DNA of 64,000 bases from Bifidobacterium xylocopae (GCF_003315615.1 NZ_PDCH01000006.1:1-64000), one strand, 5' to 3'; positions 53,135-63,033 are shown, numbered from the stretch's first letter. Notes: generated by a model from the letters alone, not told the origin. Numbers and translations: made by a program.

Positions 53135-53161
53135 TTAGCACTCAAGTTGGCAGAGTGCTAA
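53135..53161 (+). promoter_or_regulatory. CIRCE operator (HrcA binding site)
   Basis: TTAGCACTC, nine bases, GAGTGCTAA: a perfect match to the CIRCE inverted repeat bound by the heat-shock repressor HrcA. It lies about 120 bases upstream of groES and overlaps the predicted promoter. HrcA itself is not encoded in this window. Confidence 0.95.
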
Positions 53162-53175
53162 TTTCGCGCTACCAT
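53147..53175 (+). promoter_or_regulatory. groES promoter overlapping CIRCE
   Basis: A -35-like TTGGCA (53147-53152) and a -10-like TACCAT (53170-53175) are separated by 17 bases. The -35 lies inside the CIRCE repeat, so HrcA binding would block RNA polymerase directly. Confidence 0.62.
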
Positions 53176-53278
53176 ACAACTAGCGCAGCGGAAGGCGTCG
53201 GTGGGTGCCGTCAGCCTCTCATCGGCTTTCTGGTGCGGGTAACCCATTGAGCGTACTCATAGAAAGAGGAGGTCCACA

Positions 53279-53572
53279 GTGTCGATCTCACTCACACCGT
53301 TGGAAGACAAGATCGTAATCAAGCAGGCTCCCGCCGAGACCAAGACCGCGTCGGGTCTGGTCATCCCGGATTCCGCCAAGGAGAAGCCCCAGCAGGGCGA
53401 TGTCTTGGCTGTAGGCCCCGGCCGCCGCGACGATAAGGGAGAGCGTATCCCCGTCGACATCAAGGTCGGCGACAAGGTGCTGTACTCCAAGTATGGCGGC
53501 ACTGAAGTCAACTACGAAGGCGAGGATTACCTGATCGTTTCGGCACGCGACGTGCTGGCCGTCCTCAAGTAA
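53279..53572 (+). CDS. groES: Co-chaperonin GroES
   Basis: A 97-residue chaperonin lid protein. [20 protein letters not shown] with the mobile loop ([22 protein letters not shown]) and [14 protein letters not shown] are characteristic. The start GTG at 53279 follows AAAGAGGAGG by six bases. It is followed by a terminator rather than groEL, so groES is a single-gene transcript, consistent with the separate groES and groEL loci of bifidobacteria. CIRCE upstream indicates HrcA control. Confidence 0.97.
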   Translation: MSISLTPLEDKIVIKQAPAETKTASGLVIPDSAKEKPQQGDVLAVGPGRRDDKGERIPVDIKVGDKVLYSKYGGTEVNYEGEDYLIVSARDVLAVLK

Positions 53573-53590
53573 GTTTTTGCCGGAAGTAGT

Positions 53591-53629
53591 GAGGCCCCCC
53601 GGGTGGTTCTGAATCGCCCGGGGGGCCTC
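53591..53629 (+). terminator. Terminator after groES
   Basis: A 13-base perfect GC-rich stem (53591-53603 with 53617-53629) with a 13-base loop, followed by a short T/C-rich stretch. Confidence 0.78.
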
Positions 53630-53639
53630 GCTTCGTCTG

Positions 53640-53651
53640 CCCCCCCCCCCC
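53640..53651 (+). repeat. Poly-C tract (12 C) after groES
   Basis: Twelve consecutive C residues lie between the groES terminator and the nrd promoter region, about 48 bases before the first NrdR box. Either slippage-prone or of uncertain assembled length. Confidence 0.8.
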
Positions 53652-53698
53652 ATGCTGCCATGGTTGGCGGGTGCTCTGTGAGATTGGGCACACAAAAC

Positions 53699-53742
53699 AC
53701 TAGATATGCCCCTCGCAAATTTTAGAATTACTAGATATAGTG
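53699..53742 (+). promoter_or_regulatory. Tandem NrdR boxes upstream of nrdIEF
   Basis: ACTAGATAT at 53699-53707 and ACTAGATATAGTG at 53730-53742 resemble the NrdR box. Their starts are 31 bp apart, the roughly three-turn spacing typical of paired NrdR sites. NrdR is the nucleotide-sensing repressor of ribonucleotide reductase genes. The second site is a near-perfect palindrome, the first only half conserved. The surrounding AT-rich DNA (53690-53745) probably contains the promoter. Confidence 0.8.
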
Positions 53743-53815
53743 GTTCTCGGTTGGTCGTTAGCGGAGCGTTCCGCTACCGACCCTGGAAATGGGTTTCGCC
53801 AAACGGGAGGTTGAG

Positions 53816-54310
53816 ATGGAGCAGTCAGCGCCAGCACAGGAGGCGCAAATGGTCAGCATGCCTGAATACCCGGCGGACGGGGAACGGATCGGTGCTCTGG
53901 TCTATTTCTCCTCCCAGTCCGAGAACACTGCCCGTTTCGTGGCCAACTGCCATCTCCAGGAGGAGGGCATTGACGTCTTCCGCATCCCGGTCAGACCCCA
54001 TGAGCCGCCACTGAATGTACGCGAGCCCTATATTCTGATGGTCCCCACATATGGGGGAGGCTCCGCCCGCAAGGCGGTCCTGCCGCAGATCAAACGTTTC
54101 CTGAACGACCCGGCCAACCGGGCGGGCATACGGGGGGTCATAGCATCAGGCAATACCAATTTCGGCGAGGCGTTCTGCATGGCCGGGGACATCGTCTCCC
54201 AAAAATGCAAGGTCCCTTTCCTCTACTACTTCGAACTGATGGGAACCAAGGAGGACGAGACCAAGGTACGGCAAGGAGTCCTGGACTTTTTCCGCAACCA
54301 CCCCGAATGA
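53816..54310 (+). CDS. nrdI: Ribonucleotide reductase flavodoxin NrdI
   Basis: A 164-residue flavoprotein that supplies the oxidant for assembling the dimanganese-tyrosyl cofactor of NrdF. The FMN-binding start ([16 protein letters not shown]), the middle [20 protein letters not shown], and [17 protein letters not shown] are typical. The ATG at 53816 follows GGGAGG by seven bases, so the earlier in-frame ATG at 53789 is less likely. nrdE starts about 97 bases after its stop. No nrdH redoxin gene precedes it, unlike many nrdHIEF operons. Confidence 0.93.
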   Translation: MEQSAPAQEAQMVSMPEYPADGERIGALVYFSSQSENTARFVANCHLQEEGIDVFRIPVRPHEPPLNVREPYILMVPTYGGGSARKAVLPQIKRFLNDPANRAGIRGVIASGNTNFGEAFCMAGDIVSQKCKVPFLYYFELMGTKEDETKVRQGVLDFFRNHPE

Positions 54311-54407
54311 ACGCAGGTTGCAGGCCCGAGTGGGCCGAAGGTTTTGCGATACACGAATGAATGCAATGAATGAACACCGGGCCACCGGCCCCGGGAAAGG
54401 ACGCCAG

Positions 54408-56600
54408 ATGGCAGCACAGGACGACACGTCATTGGCCTTGGACAGGACAACGAGTGAGGGGGAGGCGTACGACCCCGCACGCGACTACCATGCATTGAAC
54501 GCGATGCTCAACCTATACGACAGGAATGGGCGGATCCAGTTCGACAAGGACAAGGAGGCCGAGCGCCAGTACATGACCACGCATGTGGCCGCCAACACAC
54601 GCCCGTTCGCCTCCACGGCCGAACGCCTGCGGTACCTGACGGACAACCTGTATTACGACAAGGCCGTGTTCGCAAAATACAGCCCCGGTTTCCTGGACCG
54701 CATCTATGCGCACGCCGAGTCCGCTGGCTTCGAGTTCGAGACCTTCCTTGGTGCCTTCAAGTTCTACACCTCATACGCGCTCAAGTCCTTCGACGGCAAG
54801 CAGTATCTGGAGGACTTCCCCCAACGGTCCGTCGCCGTGGCCCTGGAGCTGGCGGACGGTGACGAGGCCGCGGCCATGAAGTACGCCGATGAGATCATCT
54901 CCGGCCGCTTCCAGCCCGCCACCCCGACCTTCCTCAACCTGGGCAAGGCCCAGCGCGGTGAGCCCGTCTCCTGTTTCCTGGTGCGCATCGAAGACAACAT
55001 GGAGTCCATATCCCGTGGCATCAACGCTGCCCTGCAGCTGTCCAAGCGAGGCGGTGGAGTGGCCTTGCTGCTATCGAATCTGCGTGAGCTCGGTGCCCCG
55101 ATCAAGCACATCGAGAACCAGTCCTCCGGTGTGATTCCGGTCATGAAGCTCCTGGAAGACTCCTTCTCCTATGCCAACCAGTTGGGGGCCCGCCAGGGCG
55201 CAGGCGCGGTCTACCTCAACGCCCATCACCCGGACATCCTGCGATTCCTCGACACCAAGCGCGAGAACGCGGATGAGAAGATCCGCATCAAATCCCTCGC
55301 CCTTGGTGTGGTGGTGCCCGATATCACCTTTGAGCTGGCGAAGAAAAAGGAGCCCATGGCGCTCTTCTCCCCCTACGACGTTGAGCGCGTATACGGCAAG
55401 CCATTCGCCGACATATCCGTGAGCGAGCACTACGAGGAGATGGTCAAGGACAGCCGTATCCACAAGAAGTACATCGACGCACGCGACTTCTTCATGACCC
55501 TGGCCGAAATCCAGTTCGAGTCCGGCTACCCATACATCCTCTTCGAGGACACGGTCAACAAGGCCAACCCGATCGACGGCCGGATCACCATGAGCAACCT
55601 GTGCTCCGAGATCCTGCAGGTCCAGGAGCCCTCCACCTACGACGAAAACCTGAACTACAGCCATGTTGGCCGCGACATCTCCTGCAACCTGGGTTCGCTG
55701 AACATCGCCAAAGCCATCGACGGTGGGCTCGCGGACACGGTGGAGACCGCCATCCGTGCCCTGACCTCAGTGTCCGACCACACCAACATCGAGGCCGTCC
55801 CCTCCATCAAGCGAGGCAATGACGAGGGCCACGCCATCGGCCTCGGGCAGATGAACCTCCATGGTTTCCTGGCCCGCGAGGGCATCCACTACGGCTCCGA
55901 GGAGGGGCTGGACTTTACGGACATGTACTTCATGACCGTGGCATACCATGCCTACCGGGCCTCCCACCAGATCGCGGTGGACCGGGGGCATGCCTTCGCG
56001 ACCTTCGCCAGGTCCGCCTACGCCAAGCCCGCCGGCCAGGGCAACTACTTCGACAAGTACACGGATGGACGGCGCTCGCTGGAGCCCAGGACCGAGCGGG
56101 TGCGTGCCATCTTCGCCAAGTACGGCATCGAGATCCCCTCGGTTGAGGATTGGCGGGAGCTCCAGGCGCAGATCATCCGTGACGGCATATACAATCAGAA
56201 CCTCCAGGCCATCCCACCCACAGGCTCCATCTCCTACATCAACCACTCCACCTCCTCAATCCTGCCCATCCCGGCCAAGATAGAGATCCGCAAGGAAGGC
56301 AAGATCGGTCGCGTCTACTACCCGGCGCCCTTCATGACCAACGAGAACCTGGACTACTACGAGGATGCCTACGAGATCGGGTGGAAGAAGATCATCGACA
56401 CCTATGCCGAAGCGACCCAGCATGTGGACCAAGGACTGTCGCTGACTCTGTTCTTCCCTGACACCACCACCACACGCGAGGTCAACAAGGCGCAGATCTA
56501 CGCCTGGCGTAAGGGCATCAAGACCCTCTACTACATCCGCATCCGTCAGCAGGCGCTTGAGGGCACGGAGGTCAAGGACTGCGTCTCCTGCATGCTGTAG
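54408..56600 (+). CDS. nrdE: Class Ib ribonucleotide reductase, large (alpha) subunit
   Basis: A 730-residue catalytic subunit that reduces ribonucleoside diphosphates. [20 protein letters not shown] opens the conserved region; [11 protein letters not shown] and [15 protein letters not shown] lie in the N-terminal third, followed by [12 protein letters not shown] and MSNLCSEIL. The C-terminus ends with the mobile CxxC tail (CVSCML) reduced by a redoxin. The ATG at 54408 follows GGGAAAGGA by six bases; upstream in-frame codons would add a poorly conserved lead. A hairpin separates it from nrdF. Confidence 0.96.
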   Translation: MAAQDDTSLALDRTTSEGEAYDPARDYHALNAMLNLYDRNGRIQFDKDKEAERQYMTTHVAANTRPFASTAERLRYLTDNLYYDKAVFAKYSPGFLDRIYAHAESAGFEFETFLGAFKFYTSYALKSFDGKQYLEDFPQRSVAVALELADGDEAAAMKYADEIISGRFQPATPTFLNLGKAQRGEPVSCFLVRIEDNMESISRGINAALQLSKRGGGVALLLSNLRELGAPIKHIENQSSGVIPVMKLLEDSFSYANQLGARQGAGAVYLNAHHPDILRFLDTKRENADEKIRIKSLALGVVVPDITFELAKKKEPMALFSPYDVERVYGKPFADISVSEHYEEMVKDSRIHKKYIDARDFFMTLAEIQFESGYPYILFEDTVNKANPIDGRITMSNLCSEILQVQEPSTYDENLNYSHVGRDISCNLGSLNIAKAIDGGLADTVETAIRALTSVSDHTNIEAVPSIKRGNDEGHAIGLGQMNLHGFLAREGIHYGSEEGLDFTDMYFMTVAYHAYRASHQIAVDRGHAFATFARSAYAKPAGQGNYFDKYTDGRRSLEPRTERVRAIFAKYGIEIPSVEDWRELQAQIIRDGIYNQNLQAIPPTGSISYINHSTSSILPIPAKIEIRKEGKIGRVYYPAPFMTNENLDYYEDAYEIGWKKIIDTYAEATQHVDQGLSLTLFFPDTTTTREVNKAQIYAWRKGIKTLYYIRIRQQALEGTEVKDCVSCML

Positions 56601-57689
<1,089 letters not shown>

Positions 57690-57817
57690 AGGTCGGTTAC
57701 CGGCAGGTCGGCCCTGGGCGGATATGCGCGACACGGCCCGGGACTGACTTGCGAAAGTCGACGAAACGTGTCATCATAGGCAAGTTGCCGTGCTGAGCTT
57801 AACGCTTTGTGCGACAT

Positions 57818-57899
57818 GGCGGATTTCCCAAGCGGTCAAAGGGAGCTGACTGTAAATCAGCCGCGTAATGCTTCAGAGGTTCGAATCCTCTATCCGCCA
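57818..57899 (+). tRNA. tRNA-Tyr (anticodon GTA)
   Basis: Acceptor GGCGGAT (57818-57824) pairs with ATCCGCC (57892-57898); the anticodon loop CTGTAAA gives GTA. The long variable arm (type II) fits tRNA-Tyr. CCA is not encoded. Confidence 0.95.
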
Positions 57900-57900
57900 C

Positions 57901-57972
57901 GCCTCGGTAGCTCAGTGGCAGAGCACTTCCTTGGTAAGGAAGAGGTCGTGAGTCCGATTCTCACCCGAGGCT
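57901..57972 (+). tRNA. tRNA-Thr (anticodon GGT)
   Basis: Acceptor GCCTCGG (57901-57907) pairs with CCGAGGC (57965-57971). Anticodon stem CTTCC/GGAAG encloses TTGGTAA, anticodon GGT. It lies two bases after tRNA-Tyr. CCA is not encoded. Confidence 0.95.
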
Positions 57973-57976
57973 CTCT

Positions 57977-58050
57977 GGCGGGGTAGCTCAGCTGGCTAGA
58001 GCGTACGACTCATAATCGTAAGGTCAAGAGTTCGAGTCTCTTCCTCGCTA
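57977..58050 (+). tRNA. tRNA-Met (anticodon CAT)
   Basis: Acceptor GGCGGGG (57977-57983) pairs with CCTCGCT (58043-58049) using G-U pairs at the ends. The anticodon loop CTCATAA gives CAT. It lacks the three G-C pairs of an initiator anticodon stem, so it is probably the elongator. It precedes rpmG. Confidence 0.93.
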
Positions 58051-58095
58051 CGGACGCAGGCAGAAGCCTGCGTGAAACGACTACAGAGGTGAACC

Positions 58096-58263
58096 ATGGC
58101 AAAAGCCGCAGATATTCGTCCTGGCATTACGCTGGCGTGCACCGTGTGCAAGGAGCGTAATTACATCACGACGAAGAACCGTCGCAACACTCCTGACCGC
58201 CTCGAGCTCAAGAAGTTCTGCCCCCGTTGCGGGAAGCACACTGTTCATCGTGAGACCCGCTGA
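58096..58263 (+). CDS. rpmG: 50S ribosomal protein L33
   Basis: A 55-residue large-subunit protein. [18 protein letters not shown] and FCPRCGKH carry two CxxC pairs, the zinc-binding C+ form. AGAGGTG precedes the ATG at 58096. Its place directly after tRNA-Met is a common actinobacterial arrangement. A clear terminator follows. Confidence 0.96.
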   Translation: MAKAADIRPGITLACTVCKERNYITTKNRRNTPDRLELKKFCPRCGKHTVHRETR

Positions 58264-58292
58264 GAGCTGATCGAGTCTCCAGACGTTTCCCA

Positions 58293-58320
58293 AAGGCCCG
58301 GCCATTCGCCGGGCCTTTTC
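58293..58320 (+). terminator. Rho-independent terminator after rpmG
   Basis: AAGGCCCGGC (58293-58302) pairs with GCCGGGCCTT (58308-58317), followed by TT, about 30 bases after the rpmG stop. Confidence 0.85.
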
Positions 58321-58380
58321 GCATGTCCGAACGCCTGTGTTCCATGTCATCCGGCCAGGCCGCGGGCTAGACTATCTCTC

Positions 58381-59643
58381 ATGGCTAATTCCGATGCGCC
58401 CACAGTCCCTGCGGTTTCTTTCTCCGATCTGACCACGATACGAGTGGGGGGCACCATCGGTTCCCTCCTCAATGCCAAGGACCGGGTGGGCATCATCGAA
58501 GCCGTCGAAGGGGCTGATTCCGCGGGGGTGCCTGTGTGCGTGCTGGGCGGTGGATCCAACCTGCTGGCTTCCGATGAGCATTTTGCGGGTCTGGTGGTGC
58601 GCGACGCCCGCCGGGCGATTCACGTCCTGGACGAGGCTGCTCCGGTCGAATCCGGGGACCGGACCGTCCACGTGGGTGCGACGGCCGGCACGAACTGGGA
58701 CGACCTGATCATGTACTGTCTGGACATGGGCCTGTCCGGGGTGGAGGGGCTATCCGGCATCCCCGGTACCGTGGGTGCTTCTGTAGTGCAGAACATCAGT
58801 GCATACGGCCAGGAAGCGGCCCAGTCGGTGGCATCGGCCGAGGTCTGGGACCGGCAGGAGAAGAGGACCAGGACGCTTGCCGCCCGGGACATGGCCTTCG
58901 GCTACCGGACCTCCCTGCTCAAGGCATCCATGTACCGGGCACCGGGTGAGCCTGCCGGCCGTTTCTTCCCCACCCCCCGGTATGTGGTGCTTTCGGTCAC
59001 GTTCGCCCTGCGTCATAGCGCCCAGGGGAAGGTGGACTCGGACCAGCTGGCTCGTGCCCTAGGTGTGGGGCAGGGGGACGAGATGCCTGCCGTGCGCATT
59101 CGCCAGGCGGTGCTCGGTATCCGCGCCGGCAAGGGGATGTTGGAGGATCCGGCCCGGTACAGTAACCCCTGGATGCTTGGTTGCCGGGAGGAAAGGGGCA
59201 TTCGCGCCGCATCTGACCCGCTGGCAGCCATACGCCCCGACGACACGAGATCGCTGGATAGCGGCACGGGGGAGATGCTGAATCGCAATTCCTGCGGTTC
59301 CTTTTTCACCAACCCGGTGCTTACGGCCGGGCAGGCCGCCCGTCTGCCTAAGGACGCACCCCGCTTCCCGGCACCGGGCGGTCCCGGCGGCGGGTCGGCC
59401 CCTACGATGATCAAGACCTCGGCGGCTTGGTTGATTGATCATGCCGGCTTCCATAAGGGGTTCGCCCTGCCTGGTTCCGGTGCCGCCCTGTCCACTGCCC
59501 ATACCCTGGCCCTGACCAACCGTGGGACCGCGACCGCCGCTCAGGTGGTTGAGTTAGCACGGACCATCCGCGACGGCGTTCGCTCCACCTATGGGGTTGA
59601 ACTGGTACCGGAGCCGGTCCTGGTGGGCCTGAGCCTGGACTGA
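58381..59643 (+). CDS. murB: UDP-N-acetylenolpyruvoylglucosamine reductase
   Basis: A 420-residue FAD-dependent enzyme completing UDP-MurNAc in peptidoglycan synthesis. FAD-binding residues are seen in VLGGGSNLLASD and SGIPGTVGASVVQNISAYGQE. Catalytic elements are the Arg in FGYRTSLLK, the Ser in CGSFFTNP, and the Glu in EPVLVG near the C-terminus. It is longer than typical MurB, mainly because of a ~45-residue insertion before CGSFF (~265-305) and a Gly/Pro loop after it. The start is ATG 58381. It ends convergently with the phosphatase genes. Confidence 0.94.
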   Translation: MANSDAPTVPAVSFSDLTTIRVGGTIGSLLNAKDRVGIIEAVEGADSAGVPVCVLGGGSNLLASDEHFAGLVVRDARRAIHVLDEAAPVESGDRTVHVGATAGTNWDDLIMYCLDMGLSGVEGLSGIPGTVGASVVQNISAYGQEAAQSVASAEVWDRQEKRTRTLAARDMAFGYRTSLLKASMYRAPGEPAGRFFPTPRYVVLSVTFALRHSAQGKVDSDQLARALGVGQGDEMPAVRIRQAVLGIRAGKGMLEDPARYSNPWMLGCREERGIRAASDPLAAIRPDDTRSLDSGTGEMLNRNSCGSFFTNPVLTAGQAARLPKDAPRFPAPGGPGGGSAPTMIKTSAAWLIDHAGFHKGFALPGSGAALSTAHTLALTNRGTATAAQVVELARTIRDGVRSTYGVELVPEPVLVGLSLD

Positions 59644-59704
59644 GGCCTCATTGACCGGGGTCCGGCCGGTTGCGTCATCCCGATTGCGTTGCTTTTCGGT
59701 AGGG

Positions 59705-60460
59705 TCAGTCGGTCAGGAGCTTGGCTCGCAGGGCATCGACCTTTTCGGCCCCGAAGCCCAGAGCCTGGTCGGCGTAGGAGAATACGTCGCCGTACTGCTC
59801 GTGCATGAGCCGCTCGGCGTATTCCAGATACTCCCGTTTGACGTACAGGGCGATTGAAAGCGCATCTATGGTCTCCTGGCCGAAGCCCCGCTTCCGGAAG
59901 CTGTCCAGGAGCTCGTTGTTGGCCGCCACCCGGGCTTTGTTGGTCTTCAGGTAGTCTTCCATGACCTTGGTGTCGTCCACTTCCAGGAGCCACAGGATCA
60001 GCGCTGCGCCGAAGCCGGTCCGGTCCTTGCCGGCGAAACAGTGGAAGAGCGTAGAGCCTGAATCGTTGTCCAGGATCAGGTCCAGGAACCTGCCAAGCCC
60101 CTCCTGCGCGCTTTTGGACTCGACCAGTCCACGATAGGTCTGCATCATGTGCTGGTCGACAAGGTCGGCGTCCGCGATCGAGGCGAAGCTGTCCAGGGAT
60201 GCATCGCCGTTCTCGCTGTCGCCGATAAGGTCCAGGCCGACGATCCTGACACCGGGCAGCCTATCGTCAGGAGCCTCTTTGACTTCGAATGGCCTGCGGA
60301 AGTCCACGATCAGACTCAGCCCGTAGTCCTCCGTAAGCTCGTGTCTGTCGGCCTCATCGAGCCCTACAGGCTGACCGGCACGGAGCACCATGCATGGTTT
60401 CACCCGCCGTCCGTGTATGGTCTCAATGCCGCCCAAATCCCTGAAATTCGTCAGTTTCAC
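59705..60460 (-). CDS. PtpB-like tyrosine/lipid phosphatase, copy 1
   Basis: A 251-residue member of the bacterial Tyr_phosphatase-like family (PF13350; relatives include mycobacterial PtpB and Listeria LipA). NFRDLGG near the N-terminus and the P-loop HCFAGKDRTGFGAA (Cys nucleophile, Lys-Asp-Arg pattern) are intact. Substrates of the family include phosphotyrosine and phosphoinositides; none can be chosen here. The GTG at 60460 follows AGGAGGG by eight bases. It is closely similar throughout to the neighbouring gene, from which a large hairpin separates it, so it may have its own promoter. Confidence 0.83.
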   Translation of the reverse strand: MKLTNFRDLGGIETIHGRRVKPCMVLRAGQPVGLDEADRHELTEDYGLSLIVDFRRPFEVKEAPDDRLPGVRIVGLDLIGDSENGDASLDSFASIADADLVDQHMMQTYRGLVESKSAQEGLGRFLDLILDNDSGSTLFHCFAGKDRTGFGAALILWLLEVDDTKVMEDYLKTNKARVAANNELLDSFRKRGFGQETIDALSIALYVKREYLEYAERLMHEQYGDVFSYADQALGFGAEKVDALRAKLLTD

Positions 60461-60549
60461 CGCTGTCCCTCCTGTTGTGTGTGGTCGGACCAGGTACGCC
60501 GGCCCCCTCAACCCGCTGGTACCGCCTGCGAGGCCTGCAATGGTTCGAC

Positions 60550-60563
60550 GATGATATATCATC
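60550..60563 (-). promoter_or_regulatory. Palindromic operator candidate upstream of phosphatase copy 1
   Basis: GATGATATATCATC is a perfect 14-base palindrome with no spacer, about 90 bases upstream of the copy 1 start. Its position and symmetry suggest a repressor site; the protein that binds it is unknown. Confidence 0.45.
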
Positions 60564-60594
60564 CTTGCAGAGACGGCGAACAAGGCCCCGACAT

Positions 60595-60644
60595 GGTGAA
60601 GTCCAGCCGGCCCGCCCTCATGGGCGCGGAGGCTGGACTTCACC
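60595..60644 (-). terminator. Large hairpin between the two phosphatase genes
   Basis: A 14-base perfect stem (60595-60608 with 60631-60644) lies 14 bases after the copy 2 stop on the minus strand. No T-run follows; it probably terminates or attenuates transcription before copy 1. Confidence 0.65.
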
Positions 60645-60658
60645 GGGAGAGGGGTTCG

Positions 60659-61423
60659 TCAGCTGGTTAGGAGCTTCGCTCGCAAGGCCTCCACTTTTTC
60701 GGGGCCGAAGTCCAGTGCCTGGTCAGCGTATGCGAAGACATCGCCGTATTCATCGCGCATGAGCTTCTCGGCATGCTCCAGATACTCTCGCTTGACATAG
60801 AGAGCCTGTGAGAGGGCATCGAGGGAGTCCTGGTCGAAACCCTTGGCCCGGAAGCGTTCAACCAGTTCGTCGTTGGCCTTGACTCTCTCCTGGTTGGTCT
60901 TCAGATAATCGGTCATGATGACGTCGTCGTCCACCTCAAGCAACCAGTAGAGCAGCGCTGCGCCGAAGCCGGTCCTATCCTTGCCGACGAAGCAGTGGAA
61001 AATCGTGGAACCGCTGTCGTTGTCGAGGACGAGGTTCAGGAAGCGCCCGAAACCCTGCTGTGCTCCCGGGTCCAGGACCAGACTGCGGTAGGTGCCCATC
61101 AGATGGTCTGAGACCTTGGACGCCTTGCCGATCGAGGCGAAGTCGTCCAGGCTCATGTCGGCGGCGCCAATCAGGCCGAGAAGGTCGATGTTGATCATCG
61201 TCGCCCCCGGCACTTCATCATCGGGCTGCTCCTGGATCTCGAACGGCCGACGGAAGTCGATGATCAAGGATAGGTGGTAGTCGTTCTCCAATGCGTCCAT
61301 CGTCGTCTGGTCCAGATCCACCAAATGCCCGGAACGCATTACCTGCCGCGTGCGTACCTCTTGCCCATGGATATTCCGGACCCCGCCCAGATCGCGGAAG
61401 TTCGTGATGTTCATCGTCGTCAT
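60659..61423 (-). CDS. PtpB-like tyrosine/lipid phosphatase, copy 2
   Basis: A 254-residue paralogue of the neighbouring phosphatase, with NFRDLGG and the P-loop HCFVGKDRTGFGAA. The two proteins align without obvious gaps, including the C-terminal YVKREYLEHAEKLM and ADQAL segments, which points to tandem duplication. The ATG at 61423 lies 9 bases after the antiporter stop, with AAGGAG overlapping that stop, so translation is coupled to the transporter gene. Confidence 0.84.
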   Translation of the reverse strand: MTTMNITNFRDLGGVRNIHGQEVRTRQVMRSGHLVDLDQTTMDALENDYHLSLIIDFRRPFEIQEQPDDEVPGATMINIDLLGLIGAADMSLDDFASIGKASKVSDHLMGTYRSLVLDPGAQQGFGRFLNLVLDNDSGSTIFHCFVGKDRTGFGAALLYWLLEVDDDVIMTDYLKTNQERVKANDELVERFRAKGFDQDSLDALSQALYVKREYLEHAEKLMRDEYGDVFAYADQALDFGPEKVEALRAKLLTS

Positions 61424-61432
61424 CGTGGCTCC

Positions 61433-62848
61433 TTACTTGTCCTCGTTCTTGATCATTCTGGCTTCGCTCCTGAGTTTGCGTTCCTCGCGGACTGCGACGA
61501 GCCCGAAGAGGACCACCGCCATGACGATGGCGAAATACAGCACCACGAAGGTGTCGTTCCATCCGTGCAGGATGTGTCCGAAGAGGTTGAGCCCATTGGA
61601 AGAGGAGTCGGCGATCTTGGCCAGCAGCACTTTAGCGGACGAGTCGCCGAACAGATAGGCGAAGGCGCCCAGCATTCCTCCGGAAAGGACACTGGCCTTT
61701 TTCGGGATTTGGTTCAGCAGGGAGATGTTGACCAGCATCTGCGGACCGAAAACAAGCATGCCGAGGAAAAAGAGCGAGACGTAGATGACCAACGGGGTGC
61801 GTCCCACCTGGTAACCGACCATGGCGACCGGCAGCAGGAGGGCGCATCCGGTGGAGACCAAGGCCGGGCGACCACCCAGGAAATCGGAGAGCAATCCCCA
61901 GGTAAGGCAGCCGACCAGGGCTCCCATCTCGAAGTAGAAGATGGTCTGGGCGCCGACTTCATTGCTGAAGTGCAACTGCTCGGTCACTCGCAGAGGGGCC
62001 CAATTGTCGATGCCGATACGGACAAGGTAGGTGAACACATTGCTGACGCACAGCACCCAAACCCAAGGGTTCCTGAGGAGGTATTTGCTGAACATCTGCC
62101 AAGTGGAATCGCCCTTGGACTCTATGTCTTCGATCTTCGGGGGTTCGTTGAAGATCTGCTCGGGGGTCTGCCAACCAAGGTCCTGGGGACGGTTCTTCCC
62201 GACGAAGAAGCATGCGATGGCCACCAGGAACGCCACAGCGCCCGGAATGATGAACATGCCTGCCACATGCCCATGGAAGAATGTCTGGGCGCACCAAATC
62301 GCGAAGACGCCTGCCAATCCACCGCCGATGTTGTGCGAGGCGTTCCAAACGCCCTGATAGCGACCGAAGCTCTTCTTTGTGGTCCAGTTGGCGATCACAG
62401 TGGCACAGGAGGGACCGCCCGCGCACTGGAGGGCGCCGTTCATGGCCCACAGCACAATGAGCCAGCCGATCGAGACGTGGCTCATCGTGAACAGGAAACC
62501 GATGCACATGACCACGATGGACGACCCGAACAGCATCAGCGAGGCCATCTTCTTGTTGTCGTTGTTGGCGATCAGGTAAGTCACGACGATTTTGCCGATG
62601 CCGTAGACGACTGAGAACACGAAGCCGATCAGGCCTAGCTGCTGGGTGGTGATTCCCAGCTGCTGCTTCATCAAAGGCTGCGCCGCCTTAAAGTTGTTGC
62701 GCACCAGATACATGGTTATGTAGAGGACAATGATCACCAGGAAGGGTTTCATGAACTCTTTGAACCACTGCTTGCGCTGTTCCGATATGGGCATGTCCAC
62801 CTTGGGCACGTGCTTATCGAACTTCAGGTTGAACGCACGTTCAGACAT
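61433..62848 (-). CDS. Organophosphate:phosphate antiporter (UhpT/GlpT family MFS)
   Basis: A 471-residue, twelve-helix permease of the family that exchanges inorganic phosphate for hexose phosphate or glycerol 3-phosphate. LYITMYLVRNNFKAAQP in the first helix, GYxIGKxxxxY-type sequence (VVYGIGKIVVTYLIAN), GRYQGVWNASHNIGG and the C-terminal GMLGAFAYLFGDS are typical. GlpT and UhpT cannot be separated by eye. The ATG at 62848 follows AAGGAGGTAAAG. The two phosphatase genes follow on the same strand, suggesting uptake and then dephosphorylation of a phosphoester (inference). Confidence 0.86.
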   Translation of the reverse strand: MSERAFNLKFDKHVPKVDMPISEQRKQWFKEFMKPFLVIIVLYITMYLVRNNFKAAQPLMKQQLGITTQQLGLIGFVFSVVYGIGKIVVTYLIANNDNKKMASLMLFGSSIVVMCIGFLFTMSHVSIGWLIVLWAMNGALQCAGGPSCATVIANWTTKKSFGRYQGVWNASHNIGGGLAGVFAIWCAQTFFHGHVAGMFIIPGAVAFLVAIACFFVGKNRPQDLGWQTPEQIFNEPPKIEDIESKGDSTWQMFSKYLLRNPWVWVLCVSNVFTYLVRIGIDNWAPLRVTEQLHFSNEVGAQTIFYFEMGALVGCLTWGLLSDFLGGRPALVSTGCALLLPVAMVGYQVGRTPLVIYVSLFFLGMLVFGPQMLVNISLLNQIPKKASVLSGGMLGAFAYLFGDSSAKVLLAKIADSSSNGLNLFGHILHGWNDTFVVLYFAIVMAVVLFGLVAVREERKLRSEARMIKNEDK

Positions 62849-62881
62849 CTTTACCTCCTTGTACAGATGCAATGGGTGAAT

Positions 62882-62909
62882 GGTATAACGTTTTAGCAAC
62901 CTTTGGCAA
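62882..62909 (-). promoter_or_regulatory. Promoter of the antiporter-phosphatase operon
   Basis: Read on the minus strand: TTGCCA (62904-62909), 16 bases, TATACC (62882-62887), placing transcription start about 45 bases before the antiporter ATG. Confidence 0.5.
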
Positions 62910-63033
62910 CCTGCCTTGCTTCGCCCCGGCCCGCCTGTGCGATGTTGTGCGTCGGTGCCGGGAGCGTGGCTAAGTTCAAGTCTCGACCTATAGTGATGGT
63001 TGGTCGCAGGCACATCGGACGAGATGAGGACCC

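Noticed and set aside
61274..62614. 446-codon plus-strand frame opposite the antiporter
   Set aside because: Acidic, His/Gln-rich antisense translation; the minus-strand transporter has full family motifs and a strong ribosome site.
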